Numbered from the stretch's first letter, positions 1 to 9,916 are shown. The stretch is 64,000 nt of DNA from Nodosilinea sp. FACHB-141 (GCF_014696135.1 NZ_JACJPP010000018.1:244602-308601), one strand, 5' to 3'. Numbers and translations: made by a program. The notes: generated from the sequence alone by a model not told the origin.

Positions 1-163
1 CTTCAGGCTCGTAGATCACCATGGTGAAGGTGGTGGCCCGAGTGGCCATCGGGGTAGCAGCCCCAGTATCTTGCTGGTGCCAGATCTTGTGCAGCTCTGA
101 CTCGATCTCGTCGAGGGAAATGTCTTTAGGTTTTTGAAGGGCAACGACAGGAGTAGTAGTCAT
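1..163 (-). CDS. opcA: Glucose-6-phosphate dehydrogenase assembly protein OpcA, N-terminal part (runs off left edge)
   Basis: The minus strand opens with an ATG at 161-163 and reads MTTTPVVALQKPKDISLDEI, followed by a stretch ending near FTMVIYEPE. This matches the conserved N-terminus of cyanobacterial OpcA. In the family, OpcA is an allosteric partner that promotes assembly and redox-dependent activation of G6P dehydrogenase (Zwf). Only about 54 codons lie inside the window; the rest lies to the left. It sits 70 bp downstream of zwf on the same strand, the expected order in cyanobacterial fbp-zwf-opcA clusters. That synteny is the main support, because so little protein is visible. Confidence 0.85.
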   Translation of the reverse strand, partial: MTTTPVVALQKPKDISLDEIESELHKIWHQQDTGAATPMATRATTFTMVIYEPE

Positions 164-233
164 AGTGCGGTGAATAAGGGGGCAGTGGTGTATAAGACTT
201 GAGAAATTAGGCTCAGCTAGGGGCGATCGCCGT

Positions 234-1763
234 CTACAGCCGTCGCCAGCGCCGCCCGTCTTTGTTCAGCAAAAACTCGGCCTCAACCGGTCCCCAGGTG
301 CCCGCCTCATACATCGGGATTGCTTTTGGATCGGCGGGGGCGTCCCAGGCTTCGAGCAGGGGGGTCAGCAACCGCCACGAGGCCTCGACCTCGTCGCCGC
401 GGGTAAATAGGGTTTGGTCGGCCAGCATGCAGTCAACGATCAGGCGAGCGTAGGCGTCGGTATTGGCCTGGCCAAAGGCGGCATCGTAGCGGAAGTCCAT
501 ATCCACCGATCGCGTCCGCAGGGAGTTGCCGGGGGTTTTTACCTCAAACCGCATGGAGATGCCCTCATCGGGCTGAATCCGCAGAGCCAGCACGTTGTGG
601 TTCATCTGCTGGGCGGCCGACTGAAACATCAGGTGGGGCACTTCCTTAAAGTGGATGGAAATTTCGCTGACCTTCTTAGGCATGCGCTTGCCGGTGCGCA
701 TGTAAAAGGGCACCCCTTTCCAGCGCCAGTTGTCGATCTCTAGCTTGATGGCACTAAAGGTCTGCACCGTCGACTGAGGGCTGGCACCCTCCTCTTCACG
801 GTAGCCCGGCACCGCTTGACCCTTCATCCAGCCGCCTGAATACTGGCCACGTACTGCCGCCTGGCTGATATCGTCGATGTCGCTGAGGCGGGTAGCCTGA
901 AGCACCTTGGTCTTCTCGTTGCGAATGCTGTCGGCGTCGAGGGAGTTGGGAGGCTCCATGGCAGTGAGGCAAAACAGCTGCATCAGGTGGTTTTGCACCA
1001 TGTCGCGCAGTGCCCCAGCGGTTTCGTAGTAGCCCGCCCGGCCCTCTAGGCCCACAGTTTCAGCCACGGTAATCTGCACGTGGTCCACAAACTGCCGGTT
1101 CCACAGCGGTTCAAAGATGGCGTTGGCAAAGCGAAACACCATCAGGTTTTGAACGGTTTCTTTGCCCAGGTAGTGGTCGATGCGGTAGATCTGGCGCTCG
1201 TTGCACACGCTCTGCACCACCCGGTTGAGCACCCGCGCCGAGGAGAGGTCTTTGCCAAAGGGCTTTTCGATGATCAGCCGCTGCTTATCAGGGTCTTCGA
1301 GCATGCCCGCTGCGCCCAGCTGCTCGGTCGCTTCGCCAAAAAAGCGTGGCGCCACCGAGAGGTAGAACACCCGATTGCCTTGGGTACCTCGCTCCTGGTC
1401 GAGCTCAGCCAAGAATTTTTTGAGAGACTGGTAAAACTCAGGGTCGTCAATGTCGCCGGGGCAGTAAAACAGCCCCCGGGCAAAGTCGTTCCAAATGGCC
1501 TCAAAGCCGAGGCCGTTGCCAAATTCTTCGACCCCTTCGCGCAGGTGCTCGCGAAAGAATTCGTGGCTCCACTCGCGGCGGGCGACACCTACGATCGTCA
1601 GCTCGGGGGGCAGCCGCCGCTCGCGCCGCATCTGGTAGATGGCGGGCACAATTTTGCGCTGGGTGAGGTCGCCCGAGGCCCCAAAGATGACCAAAATCTG
1701 CGGCTCAGGAATCCGGTCTTGTTGGAGACCACTGCGCAGGGGATTTTCAAGTAAGGACACCAT
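234..1763 (-). CDS. zwf: Glucose-6-phosphate 1-dehydrogenase
   Basis: 509 residues, full length for the family. The N-terminal Rossmann domain carries the NADP-binding GASGDL loop at residues 28-33. EKPFGKD is at 166-172 and the substrate-binding and catalytic RIDHYLGKE at 194-202. The enzyme oxidises glucose 6-phosphate to 6-phosphogluconolactone in the cytoplasm and supplies NADPH through the oxidative pentose phosphate pathway, mostly in the dark. It lies between fbp (345 bp upstream) and opcA (70 bp downstream), all on the minus strand. The start at 1763 is an ATG about 20 residues before the first Rossmann strand, as is usual. No strong Shine-Dalgarno sequence precedes it. Confidence 0.97.
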   Translation of the reverse strand: MVSLLENPLRSGLQQDRIPEPQILVIFGASGDLTQRKIVPAIYQMRRERRLPPELTIVGVARREWSHEFFREHLREGVEEFGNGLGFEAIWNDFARGLFYCPGDIDDPEFYQSLKKFLAELDQERGTQGNRVFYLSVAPRFFGEATEQLGAAGMLEDPDKQRLIIEKPFGKDLSSARVLNRVVQSVCNERQIYRIDHYLGKETVQNLMVFRFANAIFEPLWNRQFVDHVQITVAETVGLEGRAGYYETAGALRDMVQNHLMQLFCLTAMEPPNSLDADSIRNEKTKVLQATRLSDIDDISQAAVRGQYSGGWMKGQAVPGYREEEGASPQSTVQTFSAIKLEIDNWRWKGVPFYMRTGKRMPKKVSEISIHFKEVPHLMFQSAAQQMNHNVLALRIQPDEGISMRFEVKTPGNSLRTRSVDMDFRYDAAFGQANTDAYARLIVDCMLADQTLFTRGDEVEASWRLLTPLLEAWDAPADPKAIPMYEAGTWGPVEAEFLLNKDGRRWRRL

Positions 1764-2108
1764 AAGCGTGGGGAGTAAACGTTAGTAACGACGCACTGAC
1801 AAGGCTGGTAATGGCTGGATTGGCGATCGCGGCAGCCACCTACAAATAACAGAAATCGAAATCTATATTGACAGCAGATTTTACAAATCTAGTGAGACTA
1901 TAGACGGTCTTAACTAACCCCTGAAGAAAGGTATTAAATAAAACCAATCTGCGGTTTAGGCCGTAGCCCAGGCTACCGGTTTAGCTTTACCTAACCAGTT
2001 TAAATGGGGTTTAACGGGCTGGGGCGATTCTCATCCAGAGAGGCTTTCCTTCGGAACGCTTCACAAACGCCAACGCCCAAGTGAGCAGTCCCCCGCCCTG
2101 CCCCAGAT
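1764..2108. other. Intergenic region between fbp and zwf
   Basis: 345 bp without a credible gene. It should hold the zwf leader, and possibly its own promoter, since the gap is long for an operon. Two small inverted repeats are visible: AGATTT/AAATCT at 1876-1881 and 1885-1890, and GTAGCC/GGCTAC at 1963-1968 and 1971-1976. Either could be an operator or part of an RNA fold. Neither is followed by a T-run that would mark a clear terminator. Confidence 0.4.
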
Positions 2109-3164
2109 TTAATTGGCCAGCAGGGTGCTTTGGCGGCGGCTGTGGTCTTGAATGAAGGACTCCACCAGAGCCACGTCGTCGCGGCTGCCCACTACAAAGG
2201 GCGTGCGCTGGTGAATTTCGCCGGGTACCACCCCCATAATGTCTGTGGTGCCAGTGCTGGCCCGGCCACCGGCCTGCTCAATCAAAAAGGCTAGGGGGGC
2301 CGTCTCGTAGAGCAGCCGCAGCTTGCCCTCGGGCTTTTTGGTGGTGCCAGGGTAGAGAAACACGCCCCCCTGGGTCAAAATGCGGTGGAAATCAGCCACC
2401 AGGGCCCCAGTGTAGCGGGCTGAATAACCGTCGTGACGGTGCACATAGCGGGTAAAGTCGCGAATGGCCTCTTCCCACTGCCAAAAGTTGCCCTCGTTGA
2501 CGCTGTAGGTGGGGCCATGGGCCGGCACCTGAATGTTTTCAGTGGCCAAAATAAATTCGCCCAGGCTGGGGTCGAGCACAAAGGCATGCACCCCATGGCC
2601 AATGGAATACACCAGCACGGTGCTGGGGCCGTAGAGAATGTAGCCCGCCGCCAGTTGCTGGCGACCGTCTTGCAGCAAATCAGAGCCGCTCTGGTCGAGG
2701 TCGTCACCCTGTTGACGGCGAATCGAAAAAATAGAGCCGACGTTGAGGTTGATGTCGACGTTGGATGACCCGTCGATGGGGTCGTAGAGCAGGGTGTAGC
2801 GGCCAATCGGGCAGTTTTCAGGAATGTAGTAGGGCTGATCCATCTCTTCGGAAGCGAGGCGGCAAACCAGACCGCTCTGCTTAAAGACCGAGATAAACAC
2901 GTCGTTGGCGTAGATATCCATCTTTTTGACGGCTTCGCCCTGAATGTTGGTGTCGCCCGTAAAGCCCAGGGCCGTCGCCATCAGCCCGGCGCGGCTCAGG
3001 TGGCGGGCGATGATCTTACCGGCCAGAGCAATGCGGTTCATCAGGGCGCTGAGGTCTTGGGCCTCGGGGCCAAAGCTGTGGAGCTGCTCAAGCACGTGGC
3101 GGGAGAGGGTGGTGCAGTCGCGATCGAGGGCAAAGGCGGAGTCGGCGGGTTGGTAGTCGGCCAT
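2109..3164 (-). CDS. fbp: Fructose-1,6-bisphosphatase, class I
   Basis: 351 residues, normal for class I FBPase. The metal- and phosphate-binding signature YDPIDGSSN is at 127-135, and further family blocks follow to the C-terminus. The enzyme hydrolyses fructose 1,6-bisphosphate to fructose 6-phosphate in gluconeogenesis and the Calvin cycle. Many cyanobacteria also have a class II F/SBPase (GlpX type) as the main Calvin enzyme, so this copy may serve mainly gluconeogenesis; that is inference. The ATG at 3164 is preceded on the minus strand by AAGGAA, a good ribosome-binding site. The gene heads the fbp-zwf-opcA group. Confidence 0.97.
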   Translation of the reverse strand: MADYQPADSAFALDRDCTTLSRHVLEQLHSFGPEAQDLSALMNRIALAGKIIARHLSRAGLMATALGFTGDTNIQGEAVKKMDIYANDVFISVFKQSGLVCRLASEEMDQPYYIPENCPIGRYTLLYDPIDGSSNVDINLNVGSIFSIRRQQGDDLDQSGSDLLQDGRQQLAAGYILYGPSTVLVYSIGHGVHAFVLDPSLGEFILATENIQVPAHGPTYSVNEGNFWQWEEAIRDFTRYVHRHDGYSARYTGALVADFHRILTQGGVFLYPGTTKKPEGKLRLLYETAPLAFLIEQAGGRASTGTTDIMGVVPGEIHQRTPFVVGSRDDVALVESFIQDHSRRQSTLLAN

Positions 3165-3428
3165 CGTAGGATTCCTTTCGGTGGGATAGGGCTGTGGCGT
3201 CTAGCGAGGGCGACAATCCCCTAGTGTTGTGTCTACAGGCTTTCTCCATGGTAAGAAGGCAGACTGCGATCGATGGCCAACCTTTAGAGACACTTTAGAA
3301 ATGGGACAACGCTGAGCACCAAAATTGGCCTCAGACCCAGGACTATTTCAAGATTGGTAACAGTGCGATCGGGCAAATCCGATCTGTCTGGAGTGGCGAA
3401 ATGTTTCTCGCATTCCTAGGCAGAGTAC

Positions 3429-4340
3429 TTAGGAATTTTTTCTCTCAGCGGGCAATTCAGCCTGGCTCAACCAGCCTAGCACCAGTGGATTGACCAGCTC
3501 GGGGGCTTCGTCTTGGGGACAGTGGCCCACGCCTGGCAGTTCTTCCATCGCTTGAACTGTCGGATAGTTCGCTAGGCCCCGACCCATAGCTACCGGCTCC
3601 CAAGGATCGTCTTGGCCCCAGATAATCCACACCGGGCACTGAAGCTGGGGCAGCAGATCTTCGGGCAGCGGGCCTTGGGAGTAGCGCACAAAGGCCAGAA
3701 ACACGTCGGCAGCTCCCTCGGTGAGGGCGGGACCAAGAATGGCCTCAACCAGCTCGTCGGTAATGGCCTCAGGGCGGTGGTAGGCCTGCCCCAGCAAATT
3801 GCGAATCACCTTGCGCTGGGCAATACGGGAGAAAAAGAAGCGGCCGACCTGGGAATAGCCCAGCAGTTGCTGCACTATAGGAGTACTAAGGCGCTGGTGC
3901 CAGGGAATTTCGGCCCGCCGCCGCTCGTGCAGCAGGCGAATAGAGCAGTTGAGCATCACTATGCCCTTGACCCACTCAGATTCATCCACAGCGGCCTGGA
4001 GCGCCACGATGCAGCCGATGGAGTTGGCCACCAGGTAGGCAGGTTGACCAATCACCTCGCGGCAAAAGTCCAGAATTTGCTGGCCCCAGGTCTCGAAGGT
4101 GTAGGGCAAGGGTTGATTGGGAGTGGGTTTGTCAGAAAAGCCAAAACCAATTAGATCGATCGCATAGGCTTGAAAGCTTTCGCCATAGACCGGCAGGTTT
4201 TTACGCCAGTGATCGCTCGATGCCCCAAACCCGTGAATGCACAGCACCGGGGCACCCGTACCACCAATGTGCTGGTAGCGAATGGAAAACCCCTGCCATT
4301 GCCAGGTTTTAACGTCGGGAATCGCCAGGGTAGTGGTCAC
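3429..4340 (-). CDS. Alpha/beta fold hydrolase
   Basis: 303 residues from a GTG start (complement 4338-4340). The fold is clear: oxyanion strand LCIHGFGAS near residues 34-42, a nucleophile elbow reading VANSIGC (the usual first Gly replaced by Ala-Asn), a late WGQDDPW strand with the acid, and GVGHCPQ with the catalytic His. It belongs to the group of cyanobacterial and plastid hydrolases related to haloalkane dehalogenases and esterases. The substrate cannot be told from the sequence. The C-terminus is polar (AELPAERKNS). It is a lone minus-strand gene. Confidence 0.85.
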   Translation of the reverse strand: MTTTLAIPDVKTWQWQGFSIRYQHIGGTGAPVLCIHGFGASSDHWRKNLPVYGESFQAYAIDLIGFGFSDKPTPNQPLPYTFETWGQQILDFCREVIGQPAYLVANSIGCIVALQAAVDESEWVKGIVMLNCSIRLLHERRRAEIPWHQRLSTPIVQQLLGYSQVGRFFFSRIAQRKVIRNLLGQAYHRPEAITDELVEAILGPALTEGAADVFLAFVRYSQGPLPEDLLPQLQCPVWIIWGQDDPWEPVAMGRGLANYPTVQAMEELPGVGHCPQDEAPELVNPLVLGWLSQAELPAERKNS

Positions 4341-4411
4341 AGCAGTAGCTCTCGAAAAAGGCAGCTTAATACTCCTTTACAATAGCGAAAAGGTTGGAGG
4401 TTCGACCAGGG

Positions 4412-4645
4412 CTAGGAGCGGGCCGACTCGTGGATAACGGCGATCGCCCACAGACAGCCCAGCAAAACGAGCGATCGCGCCAACACCTGTTCTAGAAAGA
4501 ACACGATGGCCGCAGCTACGAAGGATAAGTCGAGCACCAGGGCGATAACGTAAGCAATGGTGCAGCCCGCTAGCCCAAATAGGAAATACTTGATCAGGCT
4601 GAAGGTGAGGCTGAGCACGTGATGGGGGCGACGGGGGCGTTGCAT
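4412..4645 (-). CDS. Small membrane protein of unknown function
   Basis: 77 residues from the ATG at 4645, chosen because GAGGA lies about 8 bases upstream of it; an in-frame upstream start at 4699 lacks such a site. After a basic N-terminus (QRPRRPHH) come two or three hydrophobic segments, roughly residues 13-35, 37-55 and 56-70, so it is probably an inner-membrane protein. I do not recognise a named family. It is separated from the hydrolase gene by about 70 bp on the same strand. Confidence 0.6.
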   Translation of the reverse strand: MQRPRRPHHVLSLTFSLIKYFLFGLAGCTIAYVIALVLDLSFVAAAIVFFLEQVLARSLVLLGCLWAIAVIHESARS

Positions 4646-4897
4646 GGTAAGGTCCTCTAGGCTAAGGGCATGGCGATCGGTAGCACAGTTACTAACCAAT
4701 GGTTGTGATCATTAGGTGTGGTTTGGGGCCAGGATGTGACGGGATAGAGAAGTGGATGGGCACAAAAAGCAGTGAGTAGTAGGCCAAAGCAACGTGATCC
4801 CAGTCACAGCGCGCAATTCAGGGCTGCTGAGCCAGGGCTTAAAATTGGTAGGGATTAGCTCAACCTCAGTGGCAGTTAGCCAGGTGGACAACTTTCT

Positions 4898-5278
4898 ATG
4901 CCTCCATTGACCGACGATACTCTGTGGGCCATTCTCAACGATGAGCTGGATGACGACACCGTGAACCGTCTGGTGTGGCGCAGCCTGGGCTACCAAGAAA
5001 TTTCTGATGGCTGGGATAGCTCGGCGGTAGAGCCAGCTTGGGCCGAGAAATACCCAGAGCCGCCAAACTTTATCGAGAGCCGCCCAGCAACGGTGCAACT
5101 AACTCGGTCGATTCCGCCGGAGTACAAGCAGCTGCTTAAGGAAGAATTGGGGTTCAAGGGGTATAGCATCGACCAGCTAGTGCCTCGACTGACGCGGCGG
5201 GCAACGATGGTGAGCTGGCTGCTCAGCTACCGCCAGCAGCAGGCCACAGACGGCTTCGCTGCTAAAGACAATGCCTGA
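4898..5278 (+). CDS. DUF1823 family protein
   Basis: 126 residues. The protein reads like the cyanobacterial and plastid DUF1823 family: LTDDTLWAILNDELDDDTVN at the start, a FIESRPATVQLTRSIPPE block in the middle, and LGFKGYSIDQLVPRLTRRAT towards the end. It is soluble with no signal peptide. The family has no established function; conservation in oxygenic phototrophs is its main feature. The gene converges with the SSB-like gene and shares the terminator region at 5346-5399. Confidence 0.85.
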   Translation: MPPLTDDTLWAILNDELDDDTVNRLVWRSLGYQEISDGWDSSAVEPAWAEKYPEPPNFIESRPATVQLTRSIPPEYKQLLKEELGFKGYSIDQLVPRLTRRATMVSWLLSYRQQQATDGFAAKDNA

Positions 5279-5345
5279 ACGGTTTCGCTCAGCTATCAAC
5301 GGTTCAGCCACCGATCGCTCAAAATTAACAGCCCAAAATTAGAAA

Positions 5346-5369
5346 AGGATGCGGTTAAACCCGCATCCT
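5346..5369 (-). terminator. Rho-independent terminator
   Basis: A perfect 9-bp stem (AGGATGCGG and CCGCATCCT) with a six-base loop. On the minus strand the stem is followed by TTTTCT. This fits a terminator for the SSB-like gene, whose stop lies about 118 bases upstream in the minus direction. It may also stop transcription from the DUF1823 side. Confidence 0.65.
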
Positions 5370-5379
5370 CGCTCTCAAC

Positions 5380-5399
5380 CCACGGCGCTCTCTCCGTGG
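5380..5399. repeat. Second hairpin in the convergent terminator region
   Basis: The inverted repeat CCACGG/CCGTGG has an eight-base loop and lies between the first terminator and the end of the SSB-like gene. It has no clear T-run on either side, so its role as a terminator is uncertain. Confidence 0.35.
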
Positions 5400-5486
5400 A
5401 TCTTGGTTCTGCTAGGGACGTTGGCGAAGGCAACCTGTGGCGTGAGGGTTGCCGCTTGGCCAAAGGCTAGCAGAATAACTCAATAG

Positions 5487-5864
5487 TTAAAACTCGCTTT
5501 CTGGTTTAGGTTCTTCAACTTTGGGAGAAGAATCCAGAAAGATGTCGGTAGCTTTGAGCTGAAGCCCGGCCCGCGCCTGGGAGTCAGTTTTGCTGACGTA
5601 GGGAGAGGCGTCGATCGCACCGCTGGCGATAATTAGCGAGCCCTTTTTCACGTGGGTAAGCTTGCGCCAGGCGGGGGAGCCTTCCCACACGCTGATGTCA
5701 ACGGTAAAGCTGTCGTTATCTTTGCGGCTGGGGATGCGATCGACGTAGATAGTCATTTCGGCTACCTGGGCGCTGCCGCCGGTTTTGCGCTCAACGTGAC
5801 GCACCTGAGGGTCGGCGGCGACATTGCCGGATAGGGTGCACAGATTTAATCCGCGACTGGACAT
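5487..5864 (-). CDS. Single-stranded DNA-binding protein (SSB/OB-fold family)
   Basis: 125 residues with the SSB-type OB-fold: NLCTLSGNVAADPQVRHVE at the start, then MTIYVDRIP, DISVWEGSPAWRKLTHVKKG, and LIIASGAIDASPYVS. It ends in an acidic tail, SSPKVEEPKPESEF, reminiscent of SSB C-terminal tips, although the canonical DDDIPF is absent. Lengths around 110-130 are common for cyanobacterial SSB. It binds ssDNA during replication and repair. Whether it is the main SSB or a paralogue cannot be decided from this window, so no symbol is given. The ATG at 5864 is preceded by AAGGAGG on the minus strand. Confidence 0.85.
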   Translation of the reverse strand: MSSRGLNLCTLSGNVAADPQVRHVERKTGGSAQVAEMTIYVDRIPSRKDNDSFTVDISVWEGSPAWRKLTHVKKGSLIIASGAIDASPYVSKTDSQARAGLQLKATDIFLDSSPKVEEPKPESEF

Positions 5865-6090
5865 AGCTGGGGCCTCCTTAGAGTAGATGCACTAGACCCC
5901 GCCCGACGCGACAGATGCCTGTGGCTTTAATATGCACAAGCTAAATTCACAATTTGCTATGGATTTTCACGTAACTTTTTAGACTAGTGCCTACGTATAT
6001 TTAGCAGCGTTAGAAAAGTGGCGATTGTAAAGCTGGCTTCGGCCATGGCCCAGCTTAGCGATATGCTAGGCCTGAAGGAATTACAGTGCT

Positions 6091-7002
6091 ATGACCACCC
6101 AATCGGTAAACCAAGCTGACCGCAAACTCTGGCTAGCGGCTATAAAGCCCCCTATGTATAGCGTTGCCATCATGCCGATGGTGGTGGGCAGCGCGATCGC
6201 TTACGCTGAAACAGGCCAGTTTGACAGCGGTATTTTTGCGCTATTTCTGCTGGCGGCGGTGCTTATTTTGGCCTGGGAAAACCTCAGTAATGATGTGTTT
6301 GACTCGGAGACCGGCATTGATGTTAATAAAGCGCATTCTGTCGTTAACCTGACGCGCAATCGGCGGCTGGTTTTTGCCTTGGCAAACCTGTGTTTGGGCT
6401 TAGGCATTGCTGGCATTGTGGCGATCGCCCTGGCCCAGCAAGACCCCACCGTGCTAGCGATCGTCCTGCTCTGCTGCGGGCTGGGCTACATGTACCAGGG
6501 ACCGCCCTTTCGTTTGGGCTACCAGGGGCTGGGGGAAGTGCTGTGCTTTTTTAGCTTTGGCCCCCTGGCGATGGGGGCGGCCTACTATAGCCAAACCCAG
6601 AGCTGGTCTTGGGGCAGCCAAATGGCAGGGGTAATGGTGGGGCTGACCACGACTCTGGTGCTGTTTTGCTCCCACTTTCACCAGGTGGATGATGATATTG
6701 CGGCAGGCAAGCGATCGCCCATTGTGCGTCTGGGCACGAAGCGAGGGGCGGCGCTGATTCCGTGGACCTGTGGGCTTGTGTTTGCGATTGCCGCCCTTGG
6801 CCTATTGCTTGGGCTATTCCCCATCTGGACGGCGCTGGTGTTTGGCAGCCTGCTGTCGGCCTGGCGGCTGAGTCGCCACGTCACCCGCTACCACGACCAG
6901 CCCCAGCGGGTCTTCAACGCCAAGTTTTTTGCCATTGGCTTTCACTCCTGGAGCGGGGTGCTATTGAGCCTAGGGTTTTGGTTGAGCGCCTATGGGGGTT
7001 GA
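6091..7002 (+). CDS. menA: 2-carboxy-1,4-naphthoquinone phytyltransferase
   Basis: 303 residues, UbiA-superfamily polyprenyltransferase with about eight or nine membrane segments. The first substrate-binding motif reads ENLSNDVFDSETGID and the second is the region around HFHQVDDDIAAGKRS. MenA attaches the phytyl chain in phylloquinone (vitamin K1) biosynthesis, which supplies the A1 quinone of photosystem I. It overlaps the next gene, menC, by 11 bases, and menC overlaps menE by 16, so the three are probably translated from one mRNA. Confidence 0.95.
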   Translation: MTTQSVNQADRKLWLAAIKPPMYSVAIMPMVVGSAIAYAETGQFDSGIFALFLLAAVLILAWENLSNDVFDSETGIDVNKAHSVVNLTRNRRLVFALANLCLGLGIAGIVAIALAQQDPTVLAIVLLCCGLGYMYQGPPFRLGYQGLGEVLCFFSFGPLAMGAAYYSQTQSWSWGSQMAGVMVGLTTTLVLFCSHFHQVDDDIAAGKRSPIVRLGTKRGAALIPWTCGLVFAIAALGLLLGLFPIWTALVFGSLLSAWRLSRHVTRYHDQPQRVFNAKFFAIGFHSWSGVLLSLGFWLSAYGG

Positions 7003-7969
7003 GCTAGCGCTTAAGCCCTACCGACGGCGGTTTGCTCAGCCATTGCAAACGGCTCATGGCCCTTGGATGTGGCGAGAGGGTCTGCTAATCCGCCTTGAGG
7101 ATAGTTTGGGTCGCGTGGGTTACGGCGAGGTGGCTCCAATTCCTTGGTTTGGCAGTGAATCGGTGGCTGAGGCGCTGGCGTTTTGCCAGGCTCAGGGGAG
7201 TGAGTGGCGATCGCACCCCGTTCCTGCTGAGCTGCCTGCCACCCAGTTTGGGTTGGAATCTGCAATGGCAGAGTTAGCAGCAGAAAATTTTGACATTTGG
7301 CAGGAACCGTCGAGCACAGCCATTTGCGGCCTCCTGCCCGCTGGTGAGAGGGCTTTAGCAATCGCCCCCCAGCGCTTTGCCCAGGGCCATCGCACCCTGA
7401 AGTGGAAAATTGGCGTGCACCCCATCACTGATGAAATTCACTGGTTAAATCAGCTGGTACAAGCCCTTCCTCTCGACGCTCGGCTGCGGCTAGATGCCAA
7501 TGGGGGGCTGAGTTCGGCCCAAGCCAAGCAATGGTTGGTGGCCTGCGATCGCGTCAACACCAATCCTCAACTAGCTACTATTGAATATTTAGAGCAGCCG
7601 CTGCCGCCCGATCAGCTAACGGAGATGACAGCACTGGGGAATGGTTATCAAACGGCGATCGCTCTCGATGAATCGGTCGCTACGGTGGCTCAGCTAGAGA
7701 ATTGTTGGGATCAAGGCTGGCGGGGGGTGTTTGTGGTCAAACCAGCGATCGCTGGCTCGCCCCAGGAACTAGAAGCATTTTGCCAAAAGAATCTCCCCCG
7801 ACTCGTCTTTTCTTCTGCTTTTGAAACTGTAATCGGACGACGAGCTGCCTTGGCGATCGCCGCCCGTTGTTCTCCAGCTCCGGCCCCAGCCCTCGGCTTT
7901 GGCACCCAGGGGTGGTTTGCCGACAACTGGGATACCCTCACCCCGGCCGAGCTATGGGAGAGACTTTAA
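6992..7969 (+). CDS. menC: o-Succinylbenzoate synthase
   Basis: 325 residues of the enolase superfamily. The N-terminal capping domain reads GYGEVAPIPWFG. In the barrel, LKWKIG carries the catalytic Lys pair, RLRLDANGG and IEYLEQPLPP carry metal ligands, ALDES a third, and FVVKPAIAGS the second catalytic Lys. MenC dehydrates SHCHC to o-succinylbenzoate in phylloquinone synthesis. The start codon lies inside the end of menA, and translation is probably coupled. Confidence 0.95.
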   Translation: MGVELALKPYRRRFAQPLQTAHGPWMWREGLLIRLEDSLGRVGYGEVAPIPWFGSESVAEALAFCQAQGSEWRSHPVPAELPATQFGLESAMAELAAENFDIWQEPSSTAICGLLPAGERALAIAPQRFAQGHRTLKWKIGVHPITDEIHWLNQLVQALPLDARLRLDANGGLSSAQAKQWLVACDRVNTNPQLATIEYLEQPLPPDQLTEMTALGNGYQTAIALDESVATVAQLENCWDQGWRGVFVVKPAIAGSPQELEAFCQKNLPRLVFSSAFETVIGRRAALAIAARCSPAPAPALGFGTQGWFADNWDTLTPAELWERL

Positions 7970-9366
7970 AAGCGCTGCTTCAAACTCGCTGGGGCGACAA
8001 CTGGTTAATTGGCCCCAGCAGTCGGTCGTTTTGGCAACGTTTGAGCGAACTGATTCCTATTTTTGCTGCGTACAGATCATCTTGCGGTTCACATAGCTCC
8101 GGAGTTTTGCTTGCCGAGCCTGACCCACTTCAGTTTTTAGCAACCTGTCTGGCGGCTTGGTCGGAGGGTTGCACCGTGGTGTTGGCTAACCCTCGCTGGG
8201 GCGATCGCGAGCGTCAGCAGCTACAAGCCTTAGTCAGCCCTCGATGGGATGCTCCGATCTGGCCGGGAATCAAAGGCTATCCCTGCCAAGTTGTGGAAAG
8301 TCAGCCGGGGCAAATTCTCATTCCCACAGGCGGCTCGTCTGGACAGATCAAATTTGCGGTGCACAGTTGGGAGACCCTGAGCGTCTCCATTGAAGGATTT
8401 CGGATTCACTTTGGAGTAGAGGTCGTAAATGCCTACTGCGTGCTGCCGCTGTTCCACGTCAGCGGGCTGATGCAGGCTCTGCGGGTGCTTACTTCGGGGG
8501 GCGAGCTGGCGCTGCAATCCTACAGCCAACTCAAAAGCGAAGAGCGGTTGCTGCTGAAACCCGGCGGGTTCATCTCGCTGGTGCCAACTCAGCTGCAAGA
8601 ACTGCTGGCTTTGGGTAATGAATTTATTCTCTGGCTGCGAAGTTTTCGAGCAGTATTGCTGGGGGGCGCTCCAGCGGGTCGATCACTCCTCGATCAGGCC
8701 CAAGTCGCTCAAATTCCCGTCGCCCTCACCTACGGCATGACCGAAACCGCTGCCCAGGTCGCCACCCTGCTGCCAGAGGATTTTTTGGCCGGGCACCGCA
8801 GCAGCGGCAGACCGCTGCCCCACGTCAAGCTCACTATTCTTAATGACCAAGGTCAACCCCAGCGATCGGGGCAAGCGGGACGGGTGATTATTCAGGCCAA
8901 ATCCTTAGCCTTGGAATATCGTGGTGGTTTCAGCGAACAGGCCTCAGTAGTGGGCAGTGCCCACCCTATGGGGGGAGTACCCTTCGTTACCGATGATATT
9001 GGCTATCTCGACAACAAAGGTTATCTATATATTGTTGGGCGCAGCAGCACCAAGATTATTACCGGCGGCGAGAATGTTTTCCCTGAAGACATTGAGGCGG
9101 TGCTACTGGCGACGGGCTGGGTGAGCGATGCCTGTGTGGTGGGGTTGCCCTGCGATCGCTGGGGTCAGCGGCTCTGTGCTCTAGTGGTGATGAATTCCCC
9201 AAAACTGCTGCCAGGTCTACCCGAGCGACTGCGATCGCTGTTGTCCGCTTACAAACTGCCCAAGCAGTGGATTCTCGTCAGCGACTTACCTAAAACCGCC
9301 CAGGGCAAACTCAGTCGTCCCCAGGCCTTGGCCCTCGCTCAAAAAATTCTGGGCATGGACTCCTAA
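7954..9366 (+). CDS. menE: 2-succinylbenzoate-CoA ligase
   Basis: 470 residues of the acyl-adenylate (ANL) family. The P-loop-like ILIPTGGSSGQIKF motif, TYGMTETAAQV, the ITGGENVFPEDIE hinge block and the C-terminal LPKTAQGKLSR with the catalytic Lys are all visible. It activates o-succinylbenzoate with ATP and CoA in phylloquinone synthesis. The ATG at 7954 was chosen because it gives a normal N-terminus; the same frame stays open further upstream inside menC. It overlaps menC by 16 bases and ends 10 bp before the convergent gene at 9377. Confidence 0.95.
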   Translation: MGETLKALLQTRWGDNWLIGPSSRSFWQRLSELIPIFAAYRSSCGSHSSGVLLAEPDPLQFLATCLAAWSEGCTVVLANPRWGDRERQQLQALVSPRWDAPIWPGIKGYPCQVVESQPGQILIPTGGSSGQIKFAVHSWETLSVSIEGFRIHFGVEVVNAYCVLPLFHVSGLMQALRVLTSGGELALQSYSQLKSEERLLLKPGGFISLVPTQLQELLALGNEFILWLRSFRAVLLGGAPAGRSLLDQAQVAQIPVALTYGMTETAAQVATLLPEDFLAGHRSSGRPLPHVKLTILNDQGQPQRSGQAGRVIIQAKSLALEYRGGFSEQASVVGSAHPMGGVPFVTDDIGYLDNKGYLYIVGRSSTKIITGGENVFPEDIEAVLLATGWVSDACVVGLPCDRWGQRLCALVVMNSPKLLPGLPERLRSLLSAYKLPKQWILVSDLPKTAQGKLSRPQALALAQKILGMDS

Positions 9367-9376
9367 AATTCCTGAC

Positions 9377-9850
9377 TCATTTCACAGGTTTTATCCATTT
9401 TTGCTGCCGCGCCAGTTCCAAGCTAGCGGCGGCGGTGGCGAATATCAGCAGGCTTTCTGCAATCGCTACCGCAAACGACCAGCCCTGCAAACTCACCGCC
9501 GCCGCCACACTCACCAGGGCCAGCCCCCGCACCAGGCTAAAGGCCAGCACCACCCCGGCTTTTAGCTGAGGGTTATCATCCTGCCGCACGGCGTAGCGAT
9601 AGGTAATACCGAAGAGACCGCCGGAGAAGCCCGCGATCGCCGCGCTGATCCAAAAGGTGCTGCCGCTGAGTCCTGCCCTAAGGGATGCTAAAGCTGCGCC
9701 AAAGCCTACGGCAGGCATTCGGTGGGCCAACAGCAGCCCAGCGGCAACCATTCCCGCCGCAACACCGGCCAGCACCGCGGCCTTCAGCGACTCAATTCGG
9801 TCTTCATCAGTAAATGGACGTTCTATGAGCACAGGACGTTTAGATGGCAA
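9377..9850 (-). CDS. Conserved cyanobacterial membrane protein of unknown function
   Basis: 157 residues. After a charged N-terminus (residues 1-22, with RPFTDEDRIES) there are about four hydrophobic segments rich in Ala and Gly, for example residues 23-45, 65-85, 97-115 and 122-142. No catalytic motif is visible. It is convergent with menE at a 10-bp spacing. I do not recognise a named family, and no link to quinone synthesis can be shown. Confidence 0.7.
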   Translation of the reverse strand: MPSKRPVLIERPFTDEDRIESLKAAVLAGVAAGMVAAGLLLAHRMPAVGFGAALASLRAGLSGSTFWISAAIAGFSGGLFGITYRYAVRQDDNPQLKAGVVLAFSLVRGLALVSVAAAVSLQGWSFAVAIAESLLIFATAAASLELARQQKWIKPVK

Positions 9851-9916
9851 CAGAATTGAGGCTACAGGATGGATTGCACCGCTGCCAAAATTTCCTGCGG
9901 GTTTGGGGCAGAACCA

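Noticed and set aside
4712..5098. 128-codon minus-strand frame overlapping the DUF1823 gene
   Set aside because: The opposite strand encodes a recognised conserved family over the same bases.
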